Source of the DNA: Ilumatobacteraceae bacterium
Lineage (GTDB): Bacteria; Actinomycetota; Acidimicrobiia; Acidimicrobiales; Ilumatobacteraceae
Assembly (NCBI GenBank): GCA_025463305.1
Contig: JAOBWK010000065.1
Location: forward strand, 1-64,000
Direction of reading: 5' to 3'
Length of the DNA stretch: 64,000 nt
A program made the position numbers and the translations under genes. How positions within the stretch are numbered: the stretch's first letter is position 1; each line of letters opens with the position of its first letter. Below the pieces are notes generated by a model. The model saw nothing but the letters and a program-made list of their open reading frames with translations. It searched no databases and had not been told where the DNA came from. Shown here in pieces: positions 37,026-45,338 of the stretch.

Positions 37026-38651
37026 TCAGGTGCGTCCGGCAACCTGTTTCGCCCAGCGGTAGTCCGCCTTGCCGCTCGGGGAGCGGACGATCTCGTCGAC
37101 GAACACGAAGGCCTTCGGGAGCTTGTAGCGGGCGATGTGCAGCTCGGCCTCGGCGAGCAGATCCGCCTCCGAGGCTTCGTGCCCGGGACGGATCCGGACG
37201 ATCGCCACGACCTCGTTGCCCCAGCGCTCGCTGGGCCGGCCGGCCACGACGCAGTCGTACACCGAGTCGTGCTCCTTCAGCGCCGCCTCGACCTCTTCCG
37301 CGAAGATCTTCTCGCCACCGCTGTTGATCGTGACGCTGTCGCGGCCGTGCAGCTCGACCACGCCGTCGGCGCGCAGCTTGGCGCGATCGCCCGGTACGGC
37401 GTAGCGCACGCCGTCGATCACCGGATACGTGCGCGCGGTCTTGTCCGGGTCGCCGAGGTAGCCGAGGGCCAGTCGTCCGCTCTTGGCCAGCCAGCCGAGC
37501 TCGTCCTCGCCGGCCGCCAGCTCGCGATCGAGGTCGGCGCTCAGCACGTGGTTGCCCGGCGCCAGCACGAAGCTGCCCGTGGTGGGGTTGGCGCCGGCCG
37601 ACACGTGCGACACCTGGCCGCCTGCCTCCGACGACCCCAACCCGTCGACGATCATCGTCGTCGGCAGGTGATGGATCAGCTCGTCCTTGAGGTGCGCGGA
37701 CAGCGGCGCGCCGCCGCTGAGGATCACCGTCAGGCTCGCCAGGTCGTACGTCGTGCGCTCGAGTTCGTCGAGCAGCGGCCGGGCGAACGCGTCGCCGACG
37801 ATGAGCAGGAAGTTCAGCCGCTCGCGCTCGATCAGCCCCCACACCTCAGCCGGGTCCAGTCGCTCGGGAGTGTCCTGGACGAACACCGTGCCGCCCGTGT
37901 TCCACGTGCGGAAGCTCATCCAGTGGCCGGCACCGTGCATGAAGGGCGGGGCCAGCAGGGCCTGCAGCCCACCCTCCGCCTCGGCCGCGAACTCCTCGGG
38001 CGTCTCGGCGGTGCGCGATCCACCGAAGCACTCGACGATCGCGTCGCCGCCGCGCCAGAGCACGCCCTTCGGCATCCCGGTGGTGCCCCCGGTGTAGAGG
38101 ATGTACAGGTCGTCGGCCGATGTCGGGACCGCCGGCTTCTCCGCCGACGCGGCCGCGAGCGCTTCCTCGTACCAGACCGCGCCGGGCAGCAGCGGGTTCC
38201 CCGAGTCGTCGTCGACCTGGAGGATCACCCGCAGCGACGGCACGTCCGCGAGCACGTCGGCCAACGTCGGCGCGAACCGCGAGTGGATGATGATCGCCGT
38301 GGCCTTCGAGTCGTCGAGCAGGTATCGCAGCTCTTCGGCGACGTAGCGGTAGTTGACGTTGAGCGGTGCCACGCGCGCCTTGAACGCGCCGAGCATCGCC
38401 TCGAGGTACTCGTTGCCGTTGTACAGGTAGATCGCGAGGTGGTCCTGGCCGCTCTGCGAGCCGGTCAGCTCGTCACGCTCGACGCGGCAACCCAGGCCCT
38501 CGCCGATCAGGTGGTTGGCCAGCCGGCGCGTGCGCTCGGTGACCTCGGCCCACGTCAGCCGCCGGTCGCGGTACACCAGGCACAGCGCATCGGGCCGCGT
38601 CGCCGCGATCGCTTCATGGACGTCGCCGATGCTGCACCCGGGTCTCGTCAT
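37026..38651 (-). CDS. Acyl-CoA synthetase, FadD19-like
   Basis: A 541-residue ANL ligase. ILYTGGTTGMPKGVLWRGGD (near residue 190) with GG instead of SG is the ATP-loop variant of the mycobacterial FadD19 group, and APPFMHGAGHWMSF and INSGGEKIFAEEVE also fit. FadD19 activates C24 steroid side chains; similar enzymes act on other branched or terpenoid acids, so a steroid substrate is suggested, not shown. The C-terminal lysine is in SGKADYRW. TAGCTT lies 6 nt before the ATG at 38651, supporting a leaderless start. Confidence 0.85.
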   Translation of the reverse strand: MTRPGCSIGDVHEAIAATRPDALCLVYRDRRLTWAEVTERTRRLANHLIGEGLGCRVERDELTGSQSGQDHLAIYLYNGNEYLEAMLGAFKARVAPLNVNYRYVAEELRYLLDDSKATAIIIHSRFAPTLADVLADVPSLRVILQVDDDSGNPLLPGAVWYEEALAAASAEKPAVPTSADDLYILYTGGTTGMPKGVLWRGGDAIVECFGGSRTAETPEEFAAEAEGGLQALLAPPFMHGAGHWMSFRTWNTGGTVFVQDTPERLDPAEVWGLIERERLNFLLIVGDAFARPLLDELERTTYDLASLTVILSGGAPLSAHLKDELIHHLPTTMIVDGLGSSEAGGQVSHVSAGANPTTGSFVLAPGNHVLSADLDRELAAGEDELGWLAKSGRLALGYLGDPDKTARTYPVIDGVRYAVPGDRAKLRADGVVELHGRDSVTINSGGEKIFAEEVEAALKEHDSVYDCVVAGRPSERWGNEVVAIVRIRPGHEASEADLLAEAELHIARYKLPKAFVFVDEIVRSPSGKADYRWAKQVAGRT

Positions 38652-38657
38652 CCGTGC

Positions 38658-38663
38658 AAGCTA
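38658..38663 (-). promoter_or_regulatory. FadD19-like gene -10 hexamer (leaderless)
   Basis: TAGCTT on the minus strand exactly 6 nt before the ATG at 38651. No Shine-Dalgarno sequence is present between them. Confidence 0.5.
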
Positions 38664-38718
38664 CGGGTGATGTGACGCGCGGCACGAACCGACCGGCCAA
38701 TCACGCGGCCTCCGAGGC

Positions 38719-40074
38719 TTACGGGGGACCCTGCGGAGGCGGACCAGTGGCCGGCGACGTGCGAATGCCGATCTGGGTGCCGGTGCATCGGTACGTGTTC
38801 CAGACGCCCGCCATGTCGGGACTGCGGCGCAGCAGCAGGCCGATCTCCTCCTTGGCCCGGTTGTGGTGCCCGCAGCCGATTCCTGCGTTCTCCTGGTCGG
38901 TGCGGCCGCCGCCCGGCCGCCGGCTCGTGCTGGCCCAGGCGAGGGTGTGATCGATCTGCACCCGGCCGCCGACGATGTCGCACCCGGTCACGTTGCAGCT
39001 GATCCGTCCGGTTGCTGCCAGCAACGCCGCCTCACGAGCGCCGCCGCGGAAGAACCGTTCCCGGTGCCCGAGATCGATCACCCGGCCGTCTCGTCCGTGG
39101 ACGACTCGGCGCACCCGCCCGATCAGCAACGCGATCAACAGATCGTGACGATCGACCGGCGCGCCCGACGCGGTCTCGCATCGCCTCGCGAACACGTCGG
39201 CGACATCGGTGACGTCGGCGACATCGGTGGCATCGGCCGGGTCGTCGGACGGCCACGACGTGCGAGGCGCTTCGTCTCCGGTGGCGAAGCCTTCGCGGAT
39301 GACCTCCTCGGCCGTTCGCGCATCGCAGTGGATCTCCACGAGTGGCACGAGGCTGTTGCTCACCCCGGCGGCGCCGGCGACCTGGGCCATCCGGATCAGC
39401 GCATCGTGACGCCGCTGTGCGTTCGTGCGTTGCAGCAACGCTGGGCACATCCGCTCACCGTGGATCGCCCGTCCGGCCGCCCAATCAGCGTCGAACTCGA
39501 GCTGCACGTACCGCTCGAGCACGCCTTCGAGGACCGCGCCGGACAGCGCATCACCGTCGGCGATGAGGCGGTACCCGGCGCCGTCGGGGATGAAGGCGAC
39601 GCGCCGGTTCGCTCGGGCCGCCTCGTGATCGCGGTGTGACCCATCGGGGTCGGCGAACAGGCGGATCCGTTGACAGACGATGGCGAAGTCGGCGGGCGGC
39701 ATCAGGCTCGCCCGTTCGATCAGCTCGGCAGCCAACGCCGGCAGCACCGGCCGCACCCGCGGGTTGTTCCACAGCTCGCCGAGGATCTCGATCTGGGTGA
39801 TGCCGACGTGGCCCGCCAACAAGGCATCGCCCACCTGCGGCAGCTCGCGGATCATGCGCGCCCAGCGCACCTCGCGCTTGGCCCGCGGCGGCGCACAGTT
39901 CGTGACGGCCTGGATCCAGCACGCGCACGTCCGGTGGGCGTCGTCGGTGTACGAACCCGTCCGATCGACCTCCCCGACGATCCCGAGCCAGACAGCCAGA
40001 TGGCGCCTGGCGGCGAGCTCGACACCCCGCGCGAGCGCATCGCGCTCGGCACCGAACGAGCCACGGGCCGCCAT
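38719..40074 (-). CDS. DUF222 / HNH endonuclease domain protein
   Basis: About 451 residues. The N-terminal two thirds is the helical DUF222 domain (MIRELPQVGDALLAGHVGI and LPPADFAIVCQRIR-like sequence), and the C-terminus has an HNH nuclease core: CNVTGC, QIDHTLAWAS, and CGHHNRAKEE. These multi-copy actinobacterial proteins are of unknown role and are often thought to move between genomes. A linker carries the tandem repeat DVADVTDVADV. I choose the ATG at 40074, preceded by CCCGAGGTG; the frame is open to 40155. No intein or group II intron sequence is seen around it. Confidence 0.85.
   Translation of the reverse strand: MAARGSFGAERDALARGVELAARRHLAVWLGIVGEVDRTGSYTDDAHRTCACWIQAVTNCAPPRAKREVRWARMIRELPQVGDALLAGHVGITQIEILGELWNNPRVRPVLPALAAELIERASLMPPADFAIVCQRIRLFADPDGSHRDHEAARANRRVAFIPDGAGYRLIADGDALSGAVLEGVLERYVQLEFDADWAAGRAIHGERMCPALLQRTNAQRRHDALIRMAQVAGAAGVSNSLVPLVEIHCDARTAEEVIREGFATGDEAPRTSWPSDDPADATDVADVTDVADVFARRCETASGAPVDRHDLLIALLIGRVRRVVHGRDGRVIDLGHRERFFRGGAREAALLAATGRISCNVTGCDIVGGRVQIDHTLAWASTSRRPGGGRTDQENAGIGCGHHNRAKEEIGLLLRRSPDMAGVWNTYRCTGTQIGIRTSPATGPPPQGPP
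39196..39231. repeat. 18-bp tandem repeat, two copies
   Basis: GTCGGCGACATCGGTGAC (39196-39213) is followed by a copy differing at one base (39214-39231), then a partial third unit. It lies in the DUF222-HNH gene and encodes the DVADVTD linker, so copy number can change in frame. Confidence 0.7.
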
Positions 40075-40154
40075 CACCTCGGGATGTTCTGCCAAGATCA
40101 CCCTACGTAGAACTCTAGAAAAGAGGTGTGACAGAGTTCGGGGGCGCATCGTCA

Positions 40155-40160
40155 TACGAT
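40155..40160 (+). promoter_or_regulatory. Lytic transglycosylase gene -10 hexamer (leaderless)
   Basis: TACGAT lies 7 nt before the GTG at 40168, the same arrangement as other leaderless starts in this window. Confidence 0.45.
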
Positions 40161-40167
40161 CTCGAAC

Positions 40168-41370
40168 GTGCGTCGTCGCCTCGTGCTCCTGGCCGTCGGC
40201 GCGGTGCTCTGGGTCGGCTGCTCGAGCGCCGACGACGGCGGATCGTCGACGGTCGCGCCGACCGAGGTGCCGGCCACGGTCGGCAGCACGACGACGATCG
40301 CCACGCCAGCATCGGAGCCTGCGACCTCACCGACGACGACGGCGCCGTCCGCCGTCACAACCACCACCACCGTCGACCCCGAGCCGACGGCGTCGTCGAT
40401 CGCTGCCGAGATCGTCGCCGCCGAGCGCGGCATCCGCGACACGTCGCTGTCGCTCGACGCCGTGGCGGCGTTCGGTCGGCGCGAGCAACAGGCGTACCAG
40501 CTGCTCGGTCGGCATCCGGATCTCCAGGCGCCGGTGACGGCGCTCATCCCGGCCGACGTGACGACCGCCTTCGCCTTCAACATGGCGGCGCGCCAGGCCG
40601 TCGTCGACCATGCAGCCGCAACTGCAGCCGCGGCCGCCTCCACGTCCAGCACCACGCCGAGCCCGCCGTCGCCGACGTTGCCGGCGTGGACCATCATCGA
40701 GCCGCGGCCGATCGACGAGCTCCTCGCCGACTACCACCAGGCCGAGGCGGCGACGGGCGTGCCGTGGCAGTACCTCGCGGCGATGAACCTCGTCGAGACC
40801 CGCATGGGCCGGATCTCGGGCGACTCGTCGGCCGGTGCGCAGGGACCCATGCAGTTCCTGCCGGCCACGTGGGCCAAGTGCTGCACCGGCAACATCGACG
40901 ATCCGCACGACGCGATCCTCGGCGCTGCCGTCTACCTCGTCAGCCAGGGCGCCCCCCACGACATGCACGCGGCGCTCTACGGCTACAACCCGAACGAGGG
41001 CTACGTCGGCTCGGTCACGGCCTACGCGGCGAACATGATGGCCGACCCGCTCGCGTACAGCGGCTACCACGCGTGGGAGGTCTACGTCGGCAGCGCCGCC
41101 GGCACGGGTGCACCTGCCCGTCGGCTACTCGGCGGCCACACCGATCGATGCTGCGGAGTACGTCCGGGCCCATCCGGACGCCGTGTCCTGAAACGGGCTC
41201 AGGTGTCGAGGTGGAGGCGGATGCTGACGTGGTCGCCGAGGTCGAGGCCCTCGGCCTTGCGGACGGCCACCTTGATCGGCACCAGGTACAGCTCGCCGCG
41301 CGGGAACAGCGACGTGCGGAAGTCGGTGCGGCCGATGCGCGCCTGCACGGGGATGACACCCCAGCCATAG
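40168..41370 (+). CDS. Lytic transglycosylase lipoprotein, 3' frameshift
   Basis: A secreted SLT-domain protein. The lipobox LWVGC places the lipid-modified Cys at residue 18; a Thr/Pro-rich linker follows to about residue 75. The SLT core spans about 190-310: catalytic Glu in MNLVETRMGRISG, SAGAQGPMQFLPATW, and ALYGYNPNEGYV. It cleaves peptidoglycan glycan strands. After SAAGT (about 41100) the frame runs on to 41370 with atypical Arg-rich sequence. Dropping one G from GGG 41106-41108 instead gives VHLPVGYSAATPIDAAEYV and a natural stop at 41191. I take 41191 as the ancestral end; the extra base is a recent indel or a sequencing error. Confidence 0.8.
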   Translation: MRRRLVLLAVGAVLWVGCSSADDGGSSTVAPTEVPATVGSTTTIATPASEPATSPTTTAPSAVTTTTTVDPEPTASSIAAEIVAAERGIRDTSLSLDAVAAFGRREQQAYQLLGRHPDLQAPVTALIPADVTTAFAFNMAARQAVVDHAAATAAAAASTSSTTPSPPSPTLPAWTIIEPRPIDELLADYHQAEAATGVPWQYLAAMNLVETRMGRISGDSSAGAQGPMQFLPATWAKCCTGNIDDPHDAILGAAVYLVSQGAPHDMHAALYGYNPNEGYVGSVTAYAANMMADPLAYSGYHAWEVYVGSAAGTGAPARRLLGGHTDRCCGVRPGPSGRRVLKRAQVSRWRRMLTWSPRSRPSALRTATLIGTRYSSPRGNSDVRKSVRPMRACTGMTPQP

Positions 41371-41486
41371 GTCACCATGGATGCAACGGCCTCGATCGCG
41401 CCACTCTCCTCGTCCGGCACCTCGACGAAGTAGAACGGCGACGGACCGCGCCAATGGATGATCTCGCCGCCGAACTCCAGATCCAC
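41199..41486 (-). CDS. DUF1905 domain protein
   Basis: A 95-residue single-domain protein. WRGPSPFYFVEVPDE, TYGWGVIPVQARIGRT and TSLFPRGELYLVPIKVAVRK follow the DUF1905 pattern of a small beta barrel. Function unknown; relatives are sometimes fused to YdeI/OmpD-associated domains. The GTG at 41486 is the start, and the MaoC gene ends 16 bp upstream on the same strand, so they may be co-transcribed. The overlap with the plus-strand transglycosylase tail arises only from that gene's frameshift. Confidence 0.82.
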   Translation of the reverse strand: MDLEFGGEIIHWRGPSPFYFVEVPDEESGAIEAVASMVTYGWGVIPVQARIGRTDFRTSLFPRGELYLVPIKVAVRKAEGLDLGDHVSIRLHLDT

Positions 41487-41502
41487 ACCAGCGAGCCTCG
41501 AC

Positions 41503-41964
41503 CTAGACCAGGCTGCGGAAGATGATCTCGGCGACGCAGGACGGCTTGGCGTTGCCCTCGACCTCGAACTTGAACTCCATCGTCGACTGGATCCCGCCGG
41601 GGATGTCGTCGACGTTGAGCAGTGTCACGCCGAGGCGCAGCTTGGCGCCGACGGGCACCGGCGACATGAAGCGGATCTTGTTCGCGCCGTAGTTGACGCC
41701 GACCGAGAAGCCCGTGAACGACACGATCTGCGGGTAGAGCACCGGGCCGAGCGAGAGGGTGAGGTAGCCGTGCGCGATGGGCCCGCCGAACGGGCTCTCC
41801 TTCTTGGCGCGCTCGACGTCGACGTGGATCCACTGGTGGTCGCCGGTGGCCTCGGCGAACAGGTTGACCCGCTCCTGGGTCACCTCGAACCAGTCGCTGT
41901 AGCCGAGGTGCTCCCCGACGAGCGCCTTCACTTCATCGACACCATTGATCACGCGTGCAGCCAT
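41503..41964 (-). CDS. MaoC family dehydratase
   Basis: A 153-residue hotdog-fold (R)-specific enoyl-CoA hydratase-like protein. FAEATGDHQWIHVDVERA carries the catalytic Asp and His, and FGGPIAHGYLTLSL is the second conserved block. It would hydrate trans-2-enoyl-CoA to (R)-3-hydroxyacyl-CoA, or act in a side branch of beta-oxidation. CAGAAT lies 6 nt before the ATG. It is divergent from the acyl-CoA synthetase at 42005, with 40 bp between starts; both may serve the same acyl substrate. Confidence 0.9.
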   Translation of the reverse strand: MAARVINGVDEVKALVGEHLGYSDWFEVTQERVNLFAEATGDHQWIHVDVERAKKESPFGGPIAHGYLTLSLGPVLYPQIVSFTGFSVGVNYGANKIRFMSPVPVGAKLRLGVTLLNVDDIPGGIQSTMEFKFEVEGNAKPSCVAEIIFRSLV

Positions 41965-41992
41965 CCCGCGATTCTGGCAGGCAGCCCAGGGC

Positions 41993-41998
41993 TACCGT
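41993..41998 (+). promoter_or_regulatory. Acyl-CoA synthetase -10 hexamer (leaderless)
   Basis: TACCGT lies exactly 6 nt before the ATG at 42005. This decides the start in favour of 42005 over the downstream ATGs at 42059 and 42116. Confidence 0.5.
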
Positions 41999-42004
41999 GC
42001 ATCG

Positions 42005-43675
42005 ATGCCGCGCTCGACCCTCGCCCGCCTGCGCCGTCTGATCGACGTGCCGCGCGTGATGGCGAGCATCGCTCTGGATGTGACGCGCGTCTCATGGCGT
42101 GCTAGGAACGGCCGCATGCCGGACTTCCTCACCCTCTACGCCCAGGTGCAGCCGGACAAGCCGGCCGTCATCGACGACCGACCTGACGGCACCGTGACCT
42201 CGCTGACCTACGCCGAGCTGAACGCGCGCACGAACCGGCTCGCCCACGTCCTGCAGGACCTCGGCGTGCGCGCCGGCGAGACCAAGGTCATCTGGTGCGG
42301 GCAGAACTCGATCGGCGTCGTGACGATGATCAACGCGGCGCGCAAGCTCGGGCTCACGGCCGTGCCGCTCAACTACCGGCTGAGCGACGAGGAAGCCGCG
42401 TACGTCACCGACCACTGCGACGCCGACATCGTCTACGTCGACGCCGAGTTCGCTGCGACCTTCGAGCGGATCCGCGGCGACATCCCGCAGGTCTCGACGG
42501 TGCTCGTGTTCGGCGGCCCGGCGCCGGCCGGCATGCTCAGTGCCGACGAGCTGATGGCGTCGGCGAGCGACGCCGAGCCCGACATCGCCGAGGCCACCGA
42601 GGCCGGCGCGACGATGATCTACACCAGCGGCACCACCGGCAAGCCGAAGGGCGCGTTCCGCCGCGGCAACTCGGGCACTGCCCAGGTCGGCGCCTTGATC
42701 GCGCACATCGGCTACACCACCGACGACGTGTACCTGCCCACCGGGCCGCTGTACCACTCCGGACCCGGCGGGTTCCTCGGCGTCGCCCAGGCGCTCGGCC
42801 AGACCACGGTCCTGCAGCGCAAGTTCAACGCCGAGGACTGGCTGCGGCTCGTCACGAAGTACGGCGTCACGTCCACGTTCAGCGCGCCGACGCCGATCCG
42901 GATGGTGTGCGCGCTGCCCGCCGACGTGAAGGCGAAGTACGACACCTCGTCGATGAAGCGGATGATCGCCAACGCCGCGCCCTGGAGCTTCGCGCTCAAG
43001 CAGATGTACCTCGCCGACTTCCCGGCCGACTCGCTGTTCGAGGTCTACGGCAGCACCGAGCTGGGTGTGAACTGCGTGCTGCTGCCGAAGGACCAGCTGC
43101 GCAAACCGGGATCGTGCGGCCAGCCGTCGCCGCTCGTCGAGATCAAGCTGTTCGACGACGACGGCAACGAGGTCGCCGGCACCGGCCCCGACCATCCGGG
43201 CGAGCTGTACGTGAAGAGCCCGAGCGTGTTCGCCGACTACTACAAGCAGCACGACAAGTTCGAGGCCGATCAGAAGCACGGCTACCAGACCGTCGGCGAC
43301 ATCGCGTACCTCGACGACGAGGGCTTCGTCTACATCTGCGATCGCAAGAAGGACATGATCATCTCCGGCGGGATGAACATCTACCCGGCCGAGATCGAGG
43401 CCGCGCTCGAGGCGCACGTCGACATCTACGAGGCCGCAGTGTTCGGCATCCCGAGCGACGAGTGGGGCGAGACCGTGCACGCCGTGGTGGTGCAGCGCGA
43501 GGGTGCCGGGCTCACCGACGCCGACGTCACCGTGCACGCGCGCGAGAAGCTGGCGAGCTACAAGGTGCCGCGCTCGATCACGTGGTCCGACGAGCTGCCC
43601 AAGACCGGCAGCGGCAAGATCCTCAAGCGCGAGCTCCGCGCCCCGTTCTGGGCCGGCCGCGACTCGAAGGTCTGA
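42005..43675 (+). CDS. Acyl-CoA synthetase (FadD-type)
   Basis: A 556-residue ANL ligase. MIYTSGTTGKPKGAFRRGN is the ATP loop, VYGSTELGVNC the A5 motif, DRKKDMIISGGMNIYPAEIE the hinge, and the catalytic lysine lies in GSGKILKREL. The first 37 residues (RLRRLIDVPRVMASIALDV) are not part of the usual fold. An ATG at 42116 with AGGA upstream would give the standard ~519-residue enzyme, but the leaderless hexamer supports 42005. Substrate unknown; the neighbouring MaoC hydratase suggests fatty-acid or steroid side-chain oxidation. Confidence 0.87.
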   Translation: MPRSTLARLRRLIDVPRVMASIALDVTRVSWRARNGRMPDFLTLYAQVQPDKPAVIDDRPDGTVTSLTYAELNARTNRLAHVLQDLGVRAGETKVIWCGQNSIGVVTMINAARKLGLTAVPLNYRLSDEEAAYVTDHCDADIVYVDAEFAATFERIRGDIPQVSTVLVFGGPAPAGMLSADELMASASDAEPDIAEATEAGATMIYTSGTTGKPKGAFRRGNSGTAQVGALIAHIGYTTDDVYLPTGPLYHSGPGGFLGVAQALGQTTVLQRKFNAEDWLRLVTKYGVTSTFSAPTPIRMVCALPADVKAKYDTSSMKRMIANAAPWSFALKQMYLADFPADSLFEVYGSTELGVNCVLLPKDQLRKPGSCGQPSPLVEIKLFDDDGNEVAGTGPDHPGELYVKSPSVFADYYKQHDKFEADQKHGYQTVGDIAYLDDEGFVYICDRKKDMIISGGMNIYPAEIEAALEAHVDIYEAAVFGIPSDEWGETVHAVVVQREGAGLTDADVTVHAREKLASYKVPRSITWSDELPKTGSGKILKRELRAPFWAGRDSKV

Positions 43676-43718
43676 ACGCAGCGAAGCGGAGGGACCGGGT
43701 GTAACCCTTCACCGCCCG

Positions 43719-43724
43719 TAGCCT
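43719..43724 (+). promoter_or_regulatory. era -10 hexamer (leaderless)
   Basis: TAGCCT lies 6 nt before the era ATG at 43731. The same hexamer precedes glyS and menG at 7 nt. Confidence 0.5.
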
Positions 43725-43730
43725 GGTCGG

Positions 43731-44570
43731 ATGCGCTCCGGTTTCATCACGTTCGTCGGCCGACCCAACGTCGGCAAGAGCACGCTGCTGAACGCGGTGT
43801 GCGGGCAGAAGGTGAGCATCGTCAGCGACAAGCCGCAGACCACGCGCAAGCGGGTGCGTGGCGTGGTCAACCTGCCCGATGCGCAGTTGGTGTTCGTCGA
43901 CACGCCCGGACTGCACAAGCCGGTGACGGCGTTGGGCAAGCGGGTGAACGCCACAGCACTGGAGTCGGCCGAGGACGTCGACGTGGTGTGCCTGGTGATC
44001 GACGCGACGATGCCGTTCGGCAAGGGCGATCAGTGGGTGGCCGACCGGATCGACGCCGGCAAGGCCGTGATCGTGGTCAACAAGGTGGACGCGGCGTCGA
44101 AGCAGCAGGTCCTCAAGCAGCTGGTGAGGGCGAGCGGCCTTGCCGCATCGGCGTACTTCCCGATCTCGGCCAAGACCGGCGAGGGCGTGCCCGAGCTGCT
44201 CGAGCACCTCGCTGCGCTGATGCCCGAGGGGCCGATGTACTTCCCGATCGAGACGGTCAGCGACATCCCCGAGGAGGAGTGGGTGGCCGAGCTGGTCCGC
44301 GAGCAGCTGCTGGCCATCTTCGAGGACGAGATGCCGTATTCGATCGCGACGCGGATCAGCGAGTGGGAGTGGCCGCGGGTGCGTTGCGAGATCATCGTCG
44401 AGCGCGAGAGCCAGAAGGGCATGGTCATCGGCAAGCACGGCGCGATCCTCAAAGAGGTCGGCCAGCGGGCCCGTGCACAGATGCCCGAGGGCGCCTACCT
44501 CGAGCTGTTCGTGAAGGTCGACAAGGATTGGCAGCGCCGCCCGGCGCGCATCGAGCGGCTCGGCTACTGA
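43731..44570 (+). CDS. era: GTPase Era
   Basis: A 279-residue Era GTPase, slightly shorter than the E. coli protein. G1 GRPNVGKST (residues 10-18), the TTR switch in KPQTTRKR, G3 DTPG, G4 NKVD and G5 SAK are all intact. A KH domain follows from about residue 200 (VERESQKGMVIGKHGAILKE with the GKHG loop). It binds 16S rRNA near the 3' end during 30S assembly. In many actinobacteria era follows corC or precedes recO; here it stands alone, convergent with the GerMN lipoprotein. Confidence 0.95.
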   Translation: MRSGFITFVGRPNVGKSTLLNAVCGQKVSIVSDKPQTTRKRVRGVVNLPDAQLVFVDTPGLHKPVTALGKRVNATALESAEDVDVVCLVIDATMPFGKGDQWVADRIDAGKAVIVVNKVDAASKQQVLKQLVRASGLAASAYFPISAKTGEGVPELLEHLAALMPEGPMYFPIETVSDIPEEEWVAELVREQLLAIFEDEMPYSIATRISEWEWPRVRCEIIVERESQKGMVIGKHGAILKEVGQRARAQMPEGAYLELFVKVDKDWQRRPARIERLGY

Positions 44571-44585
44571 GCGCTCTGCGTTGCG

Positions 44586-45338
44586 TCAGCCCGGCGCGAC
44601 GGTGGTTGCCGGGTCGGTGACCGGTGGAGCGGGCACCGTGTCGACGACGGTGGTCGTGGTGGTGGTGGTGCTCGGCGGCGGTGAGCTGCCGAGCAGCACC
44701 TCGTAGTCCTCCATCGCCAGCGCCCCGCCGGGATCGCTCTGGTCGCCGTTGCCGAGCGGCACCGAGATCGGCTCGCCGTTGATGGTGAAGCGAACGAGGC
44801 CGCCGACGAGCTGGGTCAGGGTGAGCACGATCTGACCGACCGCGAGACGCTCGTCGTAGGGATCCGATGCCCCCACCACATCGAAGAAGTTCTTGGGCAG
44901 GTCGACCGTGACGACACCGCGGAACTTGCTGGTCACGAACAGCGTGCCCTTGGGGATCGCCGTGCGCTGTCCGCTCACCGGGTTCACCGGGCCCTGTCCG
45001 AGCAGCCCGAGCACCGTCAGGATCTCGGGGGAGTTCGTCGTGTACTGCACCTGGCTGGCCAGCTGCTGGCCGGAGATGAAGTACAGCATCACCGCCGTCG
45101 TGGGGAGCGTGGTGGTGGCCGGCTCGAGCGTGGTGGTGGTCTCGATCGGCTCGATGGTGGAGGTCGTCGTCGGCTCGGTCGTGGTGGTGGTCGGCGCCGC
45201 CGTGGTGGCGGTGAGCGCGTCGGGGATGTTGCCGAGCGCGATCGGCGAGAAGCCGCTCGACTTCGGCGCGCCGCAGGCCGCGACGGTCACGGCGAGCGTG
45301 GTCATCACGAGGGCGAGCACGATCAGGCGCTGGCGCAT
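44586..45338 (-). CDS. GerMN domain lipoprotein (LpqB-like partner)
   Basis: A 250-residue lipoprotein with lipobox VAAC (Cys about 22), a Thr/Pro-rich linker (about 42-85) and one GerMN domain (about 88-200; VMLYFISGQQL ... KFRGVVTVDLPKNFF). The C-terminal tail is again Thr/Pro-rich. GerMN lipoproteins such as LpqB accompany MtrB sensor kinases and influence their signalling. The start codon overlaps the kinase stop (TGATG), which supports the same pairing here. It lacks the beta-propeller of true LpqB. Confidence 0.85.
   Translation of the reverse strand: MRQRLIVLALVMTTLAVTVAACGAPKSSGFSPIALGNIPDALTATTAAPTTTTTEPTTTSTIEPIETTTTLEPATTTLPTTAVMLYFISGQQLASQVQYTTNSPEILTVLGLLGQGPVNPVSGQRTAIPKGTLFVTSKFRGVVTVDLPKNFFDVVGASDPYDERLAVGQIVLTLTQLVGGLVRFTINGEPISVPLGNGDQSDPGGALAMEDYEVLLGSSPPPSTTTTTTTVVDTVPAPPVTDPATTVAPG

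Noticed and set aside
36360..38675. 771-codon plus-strand ORF over GNAT and the FadD19-like gene
   Set aside because: Antisense shadow; the minus strand has intact ANL and GNAT motifs.
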